Translations under genes and position numbers: made by a program | Notes under the pieces: generated by a model | The model's database searches: none | What the model saw: only the letters and a program-made list of their open reading frames with translations | What the model was told of the DNA's origin: nothing | NCBI GenBank assembly: GCA_035316025.1 | Contig: DATFXL010000137.1 | Coordinates: 1 to 21,068 of the forward strand | Source: JALZAA01 sp035316025 | GTDB lineage: Bacteria > Actinomycetota > Acidimicrobiia > IMCC26256 > JACDBD01 | DNA: 21,068 bases | Direction: 5' to 3' | Shown here: positions 7,309-14,849 of the stretch, piece by piece | How positions within the stretch are numbered: position 1 is the stretch's first letter | How the letters are laid out: the number at the start of each line of letters is the position of its first letter

Positions 7309-7877
7309 CACTGCTCTCCTTCGCTGCCGTTCCCGCCGGCCTGCACCGCCCGGGCGCGAGCCGGGCGCTTGGTCGGGTTCAGCACCATCGTCATGTTGCG
7401 GCCGTCCTGGCGGGGCGCCGATTCGACCACGGCGATGTCACCCACCTGCTCGGCCACGCGCTCCAGGATCCGTAGGCCCAGCTCCGGGTGGAACACTTCC
7501 CGGCCCCGGAACATGATCGTGAGCTTGACCTTCGAACCTTCGGCGAGGAAGCGCTCCACATGCTTCATCTTCGTCTCGTAGTCGTGCTCGTCGATCTTGG
7601 GCCGGAACTTCATCTCCTTGATCACGACGTTCGTGGCCTTCTTCCGCGACTCCTTGCGCCGTTGTTCCTGCTCGTACTTGTACCGGCCGTAGTTCATGAT
7701 CCGACACACGGGCGGATTGGCGTTCGGAGCGACCTCGACCAGGTCGAGCTCTTCCTCGCGGGCGGTGGCCAGCGCCTCCGGTAACGGCTTTACGCCGAGT
7801 TGCTCACCGTTGGGACCGATGAGCAGCACCTCGCGTGCCCGGATGCGGTCGTTGATCCTGGCGTCGTCTGTGGCTAT
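7308..7877 (-). CDS. infC: Translation initiation factor IF-3, 189 aa, with AUA start codon
   Basis: IF3 binds the 30S subunit and checks the initiator tRNA and start codon. The N-domain (ARINDRIRAREVLLIGPNGE, then EELDLVEVAPNANPPVCRIM) and C-domain (VVIKEMKFRPKIDEHDYETK, then KVKLTIMFRGRE and APRQDGRNMTMVL) are complete. There is no in-frame ATG, GTG or TTG near the conserved start: the nearest downstream is a GTG inside the conserved EVLLIG segment, and the upstream TTG at 8018 lies beyond a terminator-like hairpin. The ATA at 7877-7875 sits seven bases after an extended Shine-Dalgarno (GAGGTGATC) and gives the expected N-terminus. Non-AUG infC starts are known (AUU in E. coli) and allow IF3 to repress its own translation. 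The next gene overlaps by one base. Confidence 0.93.
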   Translation of the reverse strand: MATDDARINDRIRAREVLLIGPNGEQLGVKPLPEALATAREEELDLVEVAPNANPPVCRIMNYGRYKYEQEQRRKESRKKATNVVIKEMKFRPKIDEHDYETKMKHVERFLAEGSKVKLTIMFRGREVFHPELGLRILERVAEQVGDIAVVESAPRQDGRNMTMVLNPTKRPARARAVQAGGNGSEGEQ

Positions 7878-7879
7878 GT

Positions 7880-7888
7880 GATCACCTC
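7880..7888 (-). promoter_or_regulatory. Extended Shine-Dalgarno of infC
   Basis: GAGGTGATC on the minus strand is complementary over nine bases to the extended anti-Shine-Dalgarno end of 16S rRNA (family knowledge). From the GAGG core, seven bases lead to the AUA codon, the normal spacing. Such a long match would compensate for the weak start codon and fixes the infC start. Confidence 0.8.
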
Positions 7889-7899
7889 GTGTGAACGCG

Positions 7900-8036
7900 A
7901 AAATGGCGGACTCGGGAAGTCCGCCATCGTTTCGACCGCGGGGGCGGCCGTGACAACGAACCCGGGCTCGGTCCCACCCGGGGCCCGGGCAGGTCGGCCG
8001 GGTGGGGAAAGCGCCCAAACGCCGGTCCCACTTCCC
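7900..8036 (-). promoter_or_regulatory. Structured infC leader with terminator-like attenuator
   Basis: On the minus strand a perfect 10-bp stem (7903-7912 with 7918-7927, 5-base loop) is followed by U residues at 7902-7900, so it looks like a short intrinsic terminator ending about 12 bases before the infC Shine-Dalgarno. Upstream is a 9-bp GC stem (7973-7981 with 7998-8006). A seven-base element at 8030-8036 (GGGAAGU in RNA) is complementary to 7914-7920 (ACUUCCC), which spans the terminator loop and part of its 5' arm, so the two pairings exclude each other. This is the layout of a transcription attenuator. L20- or translation-dependent control is inference from other infC operons. Confidence 0.55.
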
Positions 8037-8056
8037 AGCTCTGATGTGAAGAGGTC

Positions 8057-8065
8057 AGGATATCA
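8057..8065 (-). promoter_or_regulatory. Possible infC promoter (extended -10)
   Basis: TGATATCCT on the minus strand is a TGn-extended -10 element (TATCCT) that would start transcription near 8050, just before the leader structures. No good -35 box is seen 17 bases upstream. It overlaps the ribosome-binding site of the divergent DUF1844 gene. Position fits well, sequence only partly. Confidence 0.28.
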
Positions 8066-8067
8066 GC

Positions 8068-8481
8068 GTGAGCACCCTTTGGACGCCGGGCGGTGAGCAC
8101 GAACCGGACGGTGGAGACGAGCCGTCCGTGGACGACGGCGGCGGCGCCGGGCCCGACGACGAGGCCGCCCGCGAGCAGCTGCGGGAGTTGCGCGAGCAGC
8201 TCGCGGCCACGCCGGTGGCGGACATCATCGCCAACCACGCGATCGGCTTGTGGGAGCTCGCCTTGTTGCACCTCTCACCGGACGAGGGCATGCCTCCCGA
8301 CCTCGACGAGGCCCGGCTGGCGATCGACGGCGTCGCCGCGCTCGTGGAAGGTCTCGGTGAGCGGCTCGATCGCCATCAAGAGCCGCTGCGTGAGGCGCTC
8401 GCGCAACTTCGCCTCGCGTTCGTCGAGATCACCCGGCGCGCGGGTGCCGCTGATGACGATCCGGGCGACGAGAGCGGATAG
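8068..8481 (+). CDS. DUF1844 domain protein, 137 aa
   Basis: The first 30 residues are acidic and Gly-rich and likely disordered. Residues about 48-125 match DUF1844: PVADIIANHAIGLWELALLH, then PPDLDEARLAIDGVAALVEG, then PLREALAQLRLAFVEI, a set of amphipathic helices. The function of the family is unknown, but actinobacterial members commonly sit beside infC, as here (divergent, 190 bp apart). GTG 8068 is preceded by AGGA at seven bases. The GH15 gene begins 10 bp after its stop, so the two are probably cotranscribed. No signal peptide or membrane segment is seen. Confidence 0.8.
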   Translation: MSTLWTPGGEHEPDGGDEPSVDDGGGAGPDDEAAREQLRELREQLAATPVADIIANHAIGLWELALLHLSPDEGMPPDLDEARLAIDGVAALVEGLGERLDRHQEPLREALAQLRLAFVEITRRAGAADDDPGDESG

Positions 8482-8491
8482 CTTCCGGCGC

Positions 8492-10312
8492 GTGCCCTCG
8501 CGCATCGAACAGTACGCAATGGTCGGGGACACCCAGACCGCCGCGCTCGTCGGCGACGACGGCTCGGTCGACTGGCTATGCGCGCCGCGCTTCGACAGCA
8601 CCGCTCAATTCGCCGCGCTCCTCGGGGACGACAGCCATGGCCACTGGCTCATCGCCCCCGCCGCCGGTGGCCGCGCCGCCCGCCGCCGCTATCGAGACGG
8701 CACGCTCGTGCTCGAGACCGAATTCGACATGCCCGAAGGCTCCGTCCGTATCACCGACTTCATGCCCATCCGCGACAAGACGGTCGACATGGTCAGGATC
8801 GTCGAAGGACTTCGCGGTGAAGTCCCGATGAAGATGCACCTGACGATCCGATTCGACTACGGCTCGATCATCCCCTGGGTCCGTAGCATCCACGGCGCGC
8901 TCGTGGCCATCGGCGGACCGGACGCGCTGGTCCTCCGCACGCCGGTCGAGACCAGGGGCGTCGGACACTCGACGGTGGCCGACTTCACGATCCGCCGCGG
9001 CGAGAAGGTGCCCTTCACCCTGGCGTGGTTCCCCTCGCACGAGGACATACCGCACGCGATCAACTCCACCTGGGCCCTCTCACGCACGACGTCGTGGTGG
9101 CGCGACTGGACCAAGCAGTCGCGCTACGACGGGGAGTGGAGCGAGATCGTTCAGCGGTCCGCGATCACGCTCAAGGCCCTGACCTACGCGCCGACGGGTG
9201 GCATCATGGCCGCCCCGACCACGTCGCTGCCCGAGTGGATCGGCGGCGTCCGCAACTGGGATTACCGGTTCTGCTGGCTGCGCGACGCGACCTTCACCCT
9301 CCTCGCGCTGCTGCACTCGGGCTACGACGAAGAAGCGCGCGCATGGCGAGCGTGGCTGCTGCGGGCGGTCGCCGGCGAGCCCTCGGACCTCCAGATCATG
9401 TACGGGCCGGCCGGCGAACGACGGCTGACGGAGTGGGAAGTCTCCTGGCTTCCCGGCTACGAGGAGTCGCACCCCGTCCGGATCGGGAACGCCGCCTCCG
9501 CCCAGTTCCAGCTGGACGTGTACGGCGAGGTGGTCGACGCGCTCTACCAGAGTCGCACCGGAGCCATCGCCGAGCGGGAGATCAACGTGTACCACCTCAT
9601 CCTCGCCATGCTCGACTTCCTCGAGGATGCTTGGAAGCAGCCCGACGACGGCATCTGGGAGGTCCGCGGCCCGCGCAAGCACTTCACCCACTCGAAGGTG
9701 ATGGCATGGGTCGCGTTCGACCGTGCCGCTCGCACGCTCGAGAACAGCCCCGCGGACGGCGATGCCGAGCGCGCTACTCACTGGAAAGCCATTCGGGACG
9801 AGATCCGCGCCGAGGTCTGCACCAAGGCCTACGACGCGGATCGCAAGACCTTCGTGCAGTGCTACGGCTCGAAGAACCTCGACGCCGCGCTTCTGATGAT
9901 GCCGCTCGTCGGGTTCCTCCCCGCGACCGACGAACGGATGCAAGGCACGGTGGCCGCCATTGAGAAGGACCTCACAACCGAGGGGTTCGTCGCCCGTTAC
10001 AGCAGCGAGGAAAAGGTCGACGGGCTCCCACCGGGCGAAGGGGTCTTCCTTCCGTGCACGTTCTGGTTGGCCGACAACCTTGCGCTCATGGGCCGGGTCG
10101 ACCACGCGCGCGCGTTGTTCGGACGCCTGATCGGCCTCGCCAACGACGTCGGCCTCCTCGCCGAGGAGTACGACCCCGACTCGAAGCGGCAGCTCGGCAA
10201 CTTCCCCCAGGCATTCACCCACGTCTCGCTCGTCAACAGCGCGTCCCGACTGTCCGCGCTCGCCAGCGCCGACACGGACCAGACCAGCGGGTCACGCCAC
10301 CGCGAGCGCTAG
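8492..10312 (+). CDS. Glycoside hydrolase family 15 protein (glucoamylase/trehalase type), 606 aa
   Basis: A full-length cytoplasmic GH15 enzyme with no signal peptide. The N-terminal domain begins SRIEQYAMVGDTQTAALVGD and continues GSVDWLCAPRFDS. The (alpha/alpha)6 barrel carries GGVRNWDYRFCWLRDATFT (from residue 251), then GPAGERRLTEWEVSWLPGY (305-323, with Glu314/Glu316 as general-acid candidates) and the second acidic motif LAEEYDPDSKRQLGNFPQAF (Glu558/Glu559). Inverting hydrolysis of an alpha-glucoside is expected. In actinobacteria close relatives include GH15 trehalases as well as glucan 1,4-alpha-glucosidases, so the substrate is open. The frame extends upstream over DUF1844; GTG 8492 is chosen from the family start, with ATG 8453 as alternative. 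Its TAG overlaps the TAG of the convergent cold-shock gene. Confidence 0.9.
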   Translation: MPSRIEQYAMVGDTQTAALVGDDGSVDWLCAPRFDSTAQFAALLGDDSHGHWLIAPAAGGRAARRRYRDGTLVLETEFDMPEGSVRITDFMPIRDKTVDMVRIVEGLRGEVPMKMHLTIRFDYGSIIPWVRSIHGALVAIGGPDALVLRTPVETRGVGHSTVADFTIRRGEKVPFTLAWFPSHEDIPHAINSTWALSRTTSWWRDWTKQSRYDGEWSEIVQRSAITLKALTYAPTGGIMAAPTTSLPEWIGGVRNWDYRFCWLRDATFTLLALLHSGYDEEARAWRAWLLRAVAGEPSDLQIMYGPAGERRLTEWEVSWLPGYEESHPVRIGNAASAQFQLDVYGEVVDALYQSRTGAIAEREINVYHLILAMLDFLEDAWKQPDDGIWEVRGPRKHFTHSKVMAWVAFDRAARTLENSPADGDAERATHWKAIRDEIRAEVCTKAYDADRKTFVQCYGSKNLDAALLMMPLVGFLPATDERMQGTVAAIEKDLTTEGFVARYSSEEKVDGLPPGEGVFLPCTFWLADNLALMGRVDHARALFGRLIGLANDVGLLAEEYDPDSKRQLGNFPQAFTHVSLVNSASRLSALASADTDQTSGSRHRER

Positions 10313-10530
10313 CCGCAAGCTTCGATCTCCGCCGCCTCCCACCGGCCGGGTAATCCGGCGACGACCGCGAACTCGACGGCGGTCCCGGGGGAGATCCGGC
10401 GTGTCCCGTCGGCGATGGCGGTGCAATGGAACGAGAAGATCGCGCCGTCGTCGGTTGCAACTTCCCCCACCCCGCGCCGTTCGTCGAAGCTGCGGACGGA
10501 GCCGCGGCGCCGGGTCGTCGAGCCGGTCAA
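10309..10530 (-). CDS. Divergent cold-shock-domain protein, 73 aa, TTG start
   Basis: The 73 residues contain an OB-fold cold-shock domain: GSVRSFDERRGVGEVATDDG, then IFSFHCTAIADGTRRISPGT, then AVEFAVVAGLPGRWEAAEI. The RNP2-like strand is IFSFHCTAI. RNP1 is RGVGEVA instead of the usual K-G-[FY]-G-F-I, so the aromatic RNA-stacking residues are reduced; nucleic-acid binding may be altered. No ATG or GTG suits the frame. TTG 10530 overlaps the hisG TGA (TTGA), implying translation coupled to hisG at the end of the rib operon. The stop overlaps that of GH15 in a CTAG. Role unknown; RNA binding is inferred from the fold. Confidence 0.72.
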   Translation of the reverse strand: MTGSTTRRRGSVRSFDERRGVGEVATDDGAIFSFHCTAIADGTRRISPGTAVEFAVVAGLPGRWEAAEIEACG

Positions 10531-11402
10531 TGGACGATCTTGGCGATCGGCAGCTCGATGATCCCGGTCGCGCCGTGGTCCTTGAGCGCAGGAATGAGCG
10601 TGTTGATCTCCGACTTCGCGACGACGGCTTCGAGGGCATAGGCGCCGCTGCCGGCGAGCTTCGACACGGTCGGGGACCGCAGCGCCGGCAGCATTGCGAT
10701 CACGCCATCGAGTTGTTCCTCCTCGACGTTCAGCTTCACGAGCACCCTGCCGCGGGCCTCGAGCGCGCCGATAAGGAGCGTCCGGATCTGCTCCATCGCC
10801 TTACGTCGCTCGGAATCCTCGTAGGCCAACGGGTTGGCGATGAGCTCGGTGTGCGAGACGAGGATCGTGTCGAGGACCTTGAGGCCGGCAGCGCGCAGCG
10901 CGCGTCCCGTCTCGGTGATCTCGACGACGGCGTCGGCAATCTCCGGTACCTTCGCTTCGGTCGCACCGTACGACAGCGAGATCTCGGCCTCGACTCCGTG
11001 CTTCTCGAAGTACCGGCGCGTCAGCTCGGGGTACTCGGTGTGGATCCGGACGCCGGACGGCAGGTCGGTGACCGAGCGATAGGGCGCGTCGTCCGCGACC
11101 GCCAGCACGACGTTGATCGGACGCGCGGTCGCCTTCGAGTAGTGCAGCTCCGCCAGCGTGACGACGTCGGCACCCGTCTCTTCGACCCAATCGCGGCCGG
11201 TCACGCCCACGTCGAAGAGGCCGTCGCCCACGTAGCGCGGGATCTCCTGCGGCCGCAAGATCCGGACGTCGGCGACGCGAGGGTCGGCGATCGAGGCGCG
11301 ATAGTCGACACCCGAGCTTCGGTTGACGGCGAGGTCGGCGTCCTCGAACAGCTGCAGGGTCGCATGCTCGAGCGAGCCCTTCGGCAGCACCAGGCGCAGC
11401 AC
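10527..11402 (-). CDS. hisG: ATP phosphoribosyltransferase, long form, 291 aa
   Basis: First enzyme of histidine synthesis: it joins ATP and PRPP to N1-(5-phosphoribosyl)-ATP. The catalytic domain starts LRLVLPKGSLEHATLQLFED and carries DVGVTGRDWVEE and the PRPP loop region EITETGRALRAAGL. A C-terminal regulatory domain (VLVKLNVEEEQLDGVIAMLP to ELPIAKIVH) makes this the long, histidine-inhibited hexameric form that works without HisZ. GTG 11402 follows the ribH stop by two bases, with AGGG upstream. ribH-hisG linkage is known in actinobacteria, usually with hisE in between; no hisE is present here. Confidence 0.95.
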   Translation of the reverse strand: MLRLVLPKGSLEHATLQLFEDADLAVNRSSGVDYRASIADPRVADVRILRPQEIPRYVGDGLFDVGVTGRDWVEETGADVVTLAELHYSKATARPINVVLAVADDAPYRSVTDLPSGVRIHTEYPELTRRYFEKHGVEAEISLSYGATEAKVPEIADAVVEITETGRALRAAGLKVLDTILVSHTELIANPLAYEDSERRKAMEQIRTLLIGALEARGRVLVKLNVEEEQLDGVIAMLPALRSPTVSKLAGSGAYALEAVVAKSEINTLIPALKDHGATGIIELPIAKIVH

Positions 11403-11404
11403 GG

Positions 11405-11887
11405 TCAGCCCTGCTTTCCGAGCTGCCGGAGCAGGTCGACCATCTCGACGGCGGTGGCGGCCGCCTCGGCCCCCTTGTTGCCCTCGGCTCCGCCGGCTCG
11501 AGCGAGCGCCTGCTCGCGGTCGTCCGTCGTCAGCACCCCGAACGCCACCGGCACGCCCGTATCGAGCGCGACGCGGCTGACGCCCGCGGCACACTCTCCG
11601 GCCACGTAGTCGAAGTGGGGCGTGTCGCCGCGGATGACGGCGCCGACACAGATCACGGCGTCACGCTCCCCGGACTCGGCCAGTGTCTTCGCGACGAGCG
11701 GGATCTCGAACGCCCCGGGCACCCACACGACCGGGACCGAGTCCGGCTCGAGCCCCATGCCGGCGAGCTCGTCCAACGCGCCGTCGAGGAGGAGCTTCGT
11801 GACGTCGTCGTTGAAGCGGCTGGCGACGATGGCAACACGCATCCCGCCGGCGCCGAGCGCGCCCTCGTATTCGGTGTAGTTGCCCAT
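11405..11887 (-). CDS. ribH: 6,7-dimethyl-8-ribityllumazine synthase, 160 aa
   Basis: Lumazine synthase condenses 5-amino-6-ribitylaminouracil with 3,4-dihydroxy-2-butanone 4-phosphate and forms icosahedral or pentameric shells. Diagnostic segments are VAIVASRFNDDVTKLLLDGA (18-37), VWVPGAFEIPLVAK and GAVIRGDTPHFDYVAGE, with catalytic His91 in TPHFDYV. Length is typical. ATG 11887 has no strong ribosome-binding site; Met16 is an internal alternative that leaves the conserved fold intact. It lies 16 bp after ribBA in the FMN-controlled operon. Confidence 0.95.
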   Translation of the reverse strand: MGNYTEYEGALGAGGMRVAIVASRFNDDVTKLLLDGALDELAGMGLEPDSVPVVWVPGAFEIPLVAKTLAESGERDAVICVGAVIRGDTPHFDYVAGECAAGVSRVALDTGVPVAFGVLTTDDREQALARAGGAEGNKGAEAAATAVEMVDLLRQLGKQG

Positions 11888-11903
11888 ATCGACGTGTACG
11901 AGG

Positions 11904-13133
11904 CTAACTGCGCCCCAATCCTTCGTCCTCGATTTCCAGCAGGTGGCCCATCTTCTCCTGCTTCGCGCGCAGATACGCGATGTTCTCGTCCGTCGGTCGG
12001 GACCGCAGCGGCACCCGCTCGACGATCTCGAGGCCGTACCCCTCGAGGCCTCCGTACTTGGCCGGGTTGTTCGTCATCACCCGCATCGTGGTGATCCCGA
12101 GGTCGACGAGGATCTGCGATCCGATCCCGTACTCGCGCGAGTCGATCGGAAAGCCGAGCTCGACGTTGGCCTCGACCGTGTCGCGCCCCTGGTCCTGCAG
12201 CGTGTAGGCGCGCAGCTTGTGGCCGAGGCCGATCCCGCGGCCTTCGTGCCCGCGTAGGTAGACGATCACGCCTTCACCCTCCTCGGCAACACGTTCGAGC
12301 GCGAGGTCGAGCTGCAACCCGCAATCGCACCGGATCGAGCCGAAGACGTCGCCGGTCAGGCACTCGGAGTGGACGCGCACGAGCACGTTCGATTTCCCAG
12401 CGACCTCCCCGCGGGCGAACGCCATGTGCTCGGTGCCGTCGAGCAACGACTCGAATACGTACGCGGTGAATTCGCCGTACTTCGTCGGGATGCGCGCCTC
12501 GGAGATGCGGCGCACCAGCTTCTCGCGGTGGCGGCGGTACCGAATGAGATCGGCGATCGAGATGAGCTTCAGGTCGTGCTCGGCTGCGAACCGCTCGAGT
12601 TCCGGCAACCGGGCCATCGTGCCGTCGTCGTTCACGACCTCTGCCAGCACGCCGGCGGGCGAGAGGCCGGCGAGGCGGGCGAGGTCGACGGCCGCTTCGG
12701 TGTGCCCGGCCCGCTTGAGCACGCCGCCCTCCCGGTAGCGCAACGGGAAGATGTGCCCGGGACGAGCAAGGTCCTCGGGGCGGCTCTGCGGATCGATGAG
12801 GGCGTGGACGGTCGTCGTGCGGTCGGCAGCGGAGATGCCGGTCGTCGTGCCCCGCTTGGCGTCGACCGACACCGTGAACGCGGTGCGGTAGGCCGTCGTG
12901 TTCTCGGCCACCATCATCGGCAGCTGGAGCTCGTCGAGCCGCGTTCCCTCGAGCGGCATGCAGATAACCCCGCTCGTGTGGCGCACCATGAACGCCATCG
13001 TCTCCGGCGTGGTCTTCTCAGCCGCGATGATCAGGTCGCCCTCGTTCTCGCGGTTGGCGTCGTCCACGACGACGACGGCCTCACCGCGGGCGATGGCTTC
13101 GATCGCGTTCTCGATCGTGGTGAACGGCATCAT
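11904..13133 (-). CDS. ribBA: Bifunctional DHBP synthase / GTP cyclohydrolase II, 409 aa
   Basis: A fusion that feeds both branches of riboflavin synthesis. The N-terminal DHBP synthase domain (1 to about 205) carries DDANRENEGDLIIAAE and GHIFPLRYREGGVLKRAGHT, and makes 3,4-dihydroxy-2-butanone 4-phosphate from ribulose 5-phosphate. The C-terminal GTP cyclohydrolase II domain has the zinc cysteines Cys258, Cys269 and Cys271 (SECLTGDVFGSIRCDCG), LRGHEGRGIGL and YGIGSQILVDLG...TNNPAKYGG. Both active sites look intact. The start is one of two adjacent ATGs (13133 or 13130), both overlapping the ribE TGA and preceded by AAGGG; I use the first. The longer open frame lies over ribE. Confidence 0.96.
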   Translation of the reverse strand: MMPFTTIENAIEAIARGEAVVVVDDANRENEGDLIIAAEKTTPETMAFMVRHTSGVICMPLEGTRLDELQLPMMVAENTTAYRTAFTVSVDAKRGTTTGISAADRTTTVHALIDPQSRPEDLARPGHIFPLRYREGGVLKRAGHTEAAVDLARLAGLSPAGVLAEVVNDDGTMARLPELERFAAEHDLKLISIADLIRYRRHREKLVRRISEARIPTKYGEFTAYVFESLLDGTEHMAFARGEVAGKSNVLVRVHSECLTGDVFGSIRCDCGLQLDLALERVAEEGEGVIVYLRGHEGRGIGLGHKLRAYTLQDQGRDTVEANVELGFPIDSREYGIGSQILVDLGITTMRVMTNNPAKYGGLEGYGLEIVERVPLRSRPTDENIAYLRAKQEKMGHLLEIEDEGLGRS

Positions 13134-13741
13134 CGATTCCCTTCGCGGGAGGTGGATGCGAGCAGACGTTCGACGTATTTGGCGATCAGATCGGCCTCGA
13201 GGTTGACGGCCGCGCCTTTGTCCTTGTGTCCCAGGGTCGTCACCGCCAGGGTGTGCGGGATGACGGCGACGTCGAAACTCTCGTCGCCCCGCGCGGCGAC
13301 CGTGAGGCTGATCCCGTCCACGGCGACAGACCCTTTCGCGACGACGTAGCGGAGTACGTCGTTCGTCGCCGTGAACGTGAAGATCGTCGAACCGTCGGCG
13401 AGCGGCGTCCGGGCGGTGACGTGACCGACCGCGTCGACGTGCCCCTGCACCAGATGGCCGCCGAGGTGATCGGTCAGCCGCAACGGACGCTCGAGGTTCA
13501 CCGGCTCGTCGATCTCGAGGATGCCGAGCGCGGTGCGGTCGAGCGTCTCGATCACCGCGTCGGCGGCCCACCATCCGTCACCGCGCTCGACGACCGTGAG
13601 GCAGCACCCGTTCACGGCGATCGAGTCGCCGACGCGCGCGTCCTCGACCACGGTCTCGGCCGCGATCTCGATGCGCGCTCCCCCCTCGCGCCGGTCGATT
13701 GCGCGGATCCGGCCCAATTCTTCGACGATGCCGGTGAACAC
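13130..13741 (-). CDS. ribE: Riboflavin synthase alpha chain, 203 aa
   Basis: Riboflavin synthase dismutates two 6,7-dimethyl-8-ribityllumazine molecules to riboflavin. The start MFTGIVEELGRIRAI is the family hallmark. Two lumazine-binding repeats follow, the first to about residue 90 (with DSIAVNGCCLTVV) and the second from LGGHLVQGHVDAVGHV (with GSVAVDGISLTVA). Length is typical. GTG 13741 is one base after the ribD TGA, with AGAGGAG seven bases upstream inside ribD. The 3' end overlaps ribBA. It acts directly on the product of ribH in the same operon. Confidence 0.96.
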   Translation of the reverse strand: MFTGIVEELGRIRAIDRREGGARIEIAAETVVEDARVGDSIAVNGCCLTVVERGDGWWAADAVIETLDRTALGILEIDEPVNLERPLRLTDHLGGHLVQGHVDAVGHVTARTPLADGSTIFTFTATNDVLRYVVAKGSVAVDGISLTVAARGDESFDVAVIPHTLAVTTLGHKDKGAAVNLEADLIAKYVERLLASTSREGNR

Positions 13742-13742
13742 C

Positions 13743-14849
13743 TCAGCGCTCCTCTGGCTCGTACTCGAGGCGGACGTCGTCGCCGAGCGTCGCTGCGGAC
13801 AGCAGTCGCCAGTCGCCGGCGGCGGCGACCGTGCCCGGGTCGGGCTGCGGGAACGCCGGACGCGCGCGGGGGCCCAGCACCGTCGGCGCGACGTAGGCGA
13901 CCACCCGGTCGACCAGGCCGGCGAGGAGGAGGGCGCCGTGCAGCGTGGGGCCGCCCTCGACCATGGCCTGGAGCACGTCGTGACGTCCCAGGAGATCCAG
14001 CGCCACCCCGAGGTCGACGCCTCCGGGGGCGGGGGGAACGGCCTCGACCTTGGCGCCCGCCGCCCGCCAGGCGTCGACGGCGCGGGCGGGAGCGGCGTCG
14101 GTGGTGATCACGAGCGTGGCCGCCAGCGCAGGGTCGAACAGCGGGCCGGTCGCGGGGACGCGCCCGCGCCCGTCGACCAGGACCCGCAGGGGCTGACGGT
14201 CCACGGGCGGCTGGACGTCGCGTGCGGTGAGCGTGGGGTGGTCGGCGAGGGCGGTACCGGCACCCACCACGACCGCCTGCGACTCGGCTCGGATGCGGTG
14301 GGCGTCGGCGCGCGCGGCCGGGCCCGTGATCCAGCGCGCTGACCCATCGGCGGCCGCGACGCGAGCGTCGAGGGACATCGCCGTCTTCATGAGGCACCAC
14401 GCCCGCCCCGTGCGGCGATGGCGGAGGTAGGGCGCCAGCGATCGTCGCGCGTGGACGGCACCAGGCCCGATCCGGACGTCGACGCCGGCGGCGCGAAGTC
14501 GGGCCAGGCCGCGGCCGGCGACCCGCGGATCGGGATCCTCGAGCGCGACCACCACGCGCCGCACACCCGAGGTGATCAAGGCGTCGGCGCACGGCGGTGT
14601 GCGGCCATGGTGCGCGCACGGCTCGAGGGTCACGAAGGCGGCCCCACCCCGTGCCCGCTCCCCCGCCGCCGCCAGCGCGGTTGCCTCGGCGTGCGGCGTG
14701 CCGGGTCCTTCGTGCCATCCCCCGCCGGCGATCTCGCCCTGCTCGTCGACGACGACACAACCGACCCACGGGTTGGGTGGCGCGCACCGGCGACCGTGTT
14801 CGCCCAGCGCCACTGCCCTGGCCATCAGGTCGCTCTCCGTGCCGTCCAC
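13743..14849 (-). CDS. ribD: Bifunctional riboflavin deaminase/reductase, 368 aa
   Basis: RibD deaminates the pyrimidine formed by GTP cyclohydrolase II and reduces its ribosyl side chain with NADPH. The deaminase domain has the zinc set His53-Ala-Glu55 (GTPHAEATAL) and Cys78/Cys87 in TLEPCAHHGRTPPCADAL, after PPNPWVGCVVV. The reductase domain starts near WCLMKTAMSLDARVA and continues with ITGPAARADAHRIRAESQAV, VGAGTALADHPTLTAR and a final MVEGGPTLHGALL. The frame is open through the riboswitch, so that part is excluded. GTG 14849 is chosen with GAGG seven bases upstream; ATG 14825 (GGAG at nine bases) is an alternative. First gene after the FMN riboswitch. Confidence 0.94.
   Translation of the reverse strand: MDGTESDLMARAVALGEHGRRCAPPNPWVGCVVVDEQGEIAGGGWHEGPGTPHAEATALAAAGERARGGAAFVTLEPCAHHGRTPPCADALITSGVRRVVVALEDPDPRVAGRGLARLRAAGVDVRIGPGAVHARRSLAPYLRHRRTGRAWCLMKTAMSLDARVAAADGSARWITGPAARADAHRIRAESQAVVVGAGTALADHPTLTARDVQPPVDRQPLRVLVDGRGRVPATGPLFDPALAATLVITTDAAPARAVDAWRAAGAKVEAVPPAPGGVDLGVALDLLGRHDVLQAMVEGGPTLHGALLLAGLVDRVVAYVAPTVLGPRARPAFPQPDPGTVAAAGDWRLLSAATLGDDVRLEYEPEER

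Noticed and set aside
7878..8018. TTG-initiated 47-codon extension of infC
   Set aside because: It would cross the terminator-like hairpin and lacks similarity to IF3, whereas AUA 7877 has an ideal ribosome-binding site.
8093..8491. Upstream part of the open frame containing GH15
   Set aside because: It overlaps the DUF1844 gene out of frame; GH15 homology starts just after GTG 8492.
13134..13574. Open frame upstream of ribBA
   Set aside because: It lies over ribE out of frame and has the low-complexity Arg-rich look of a shadow.
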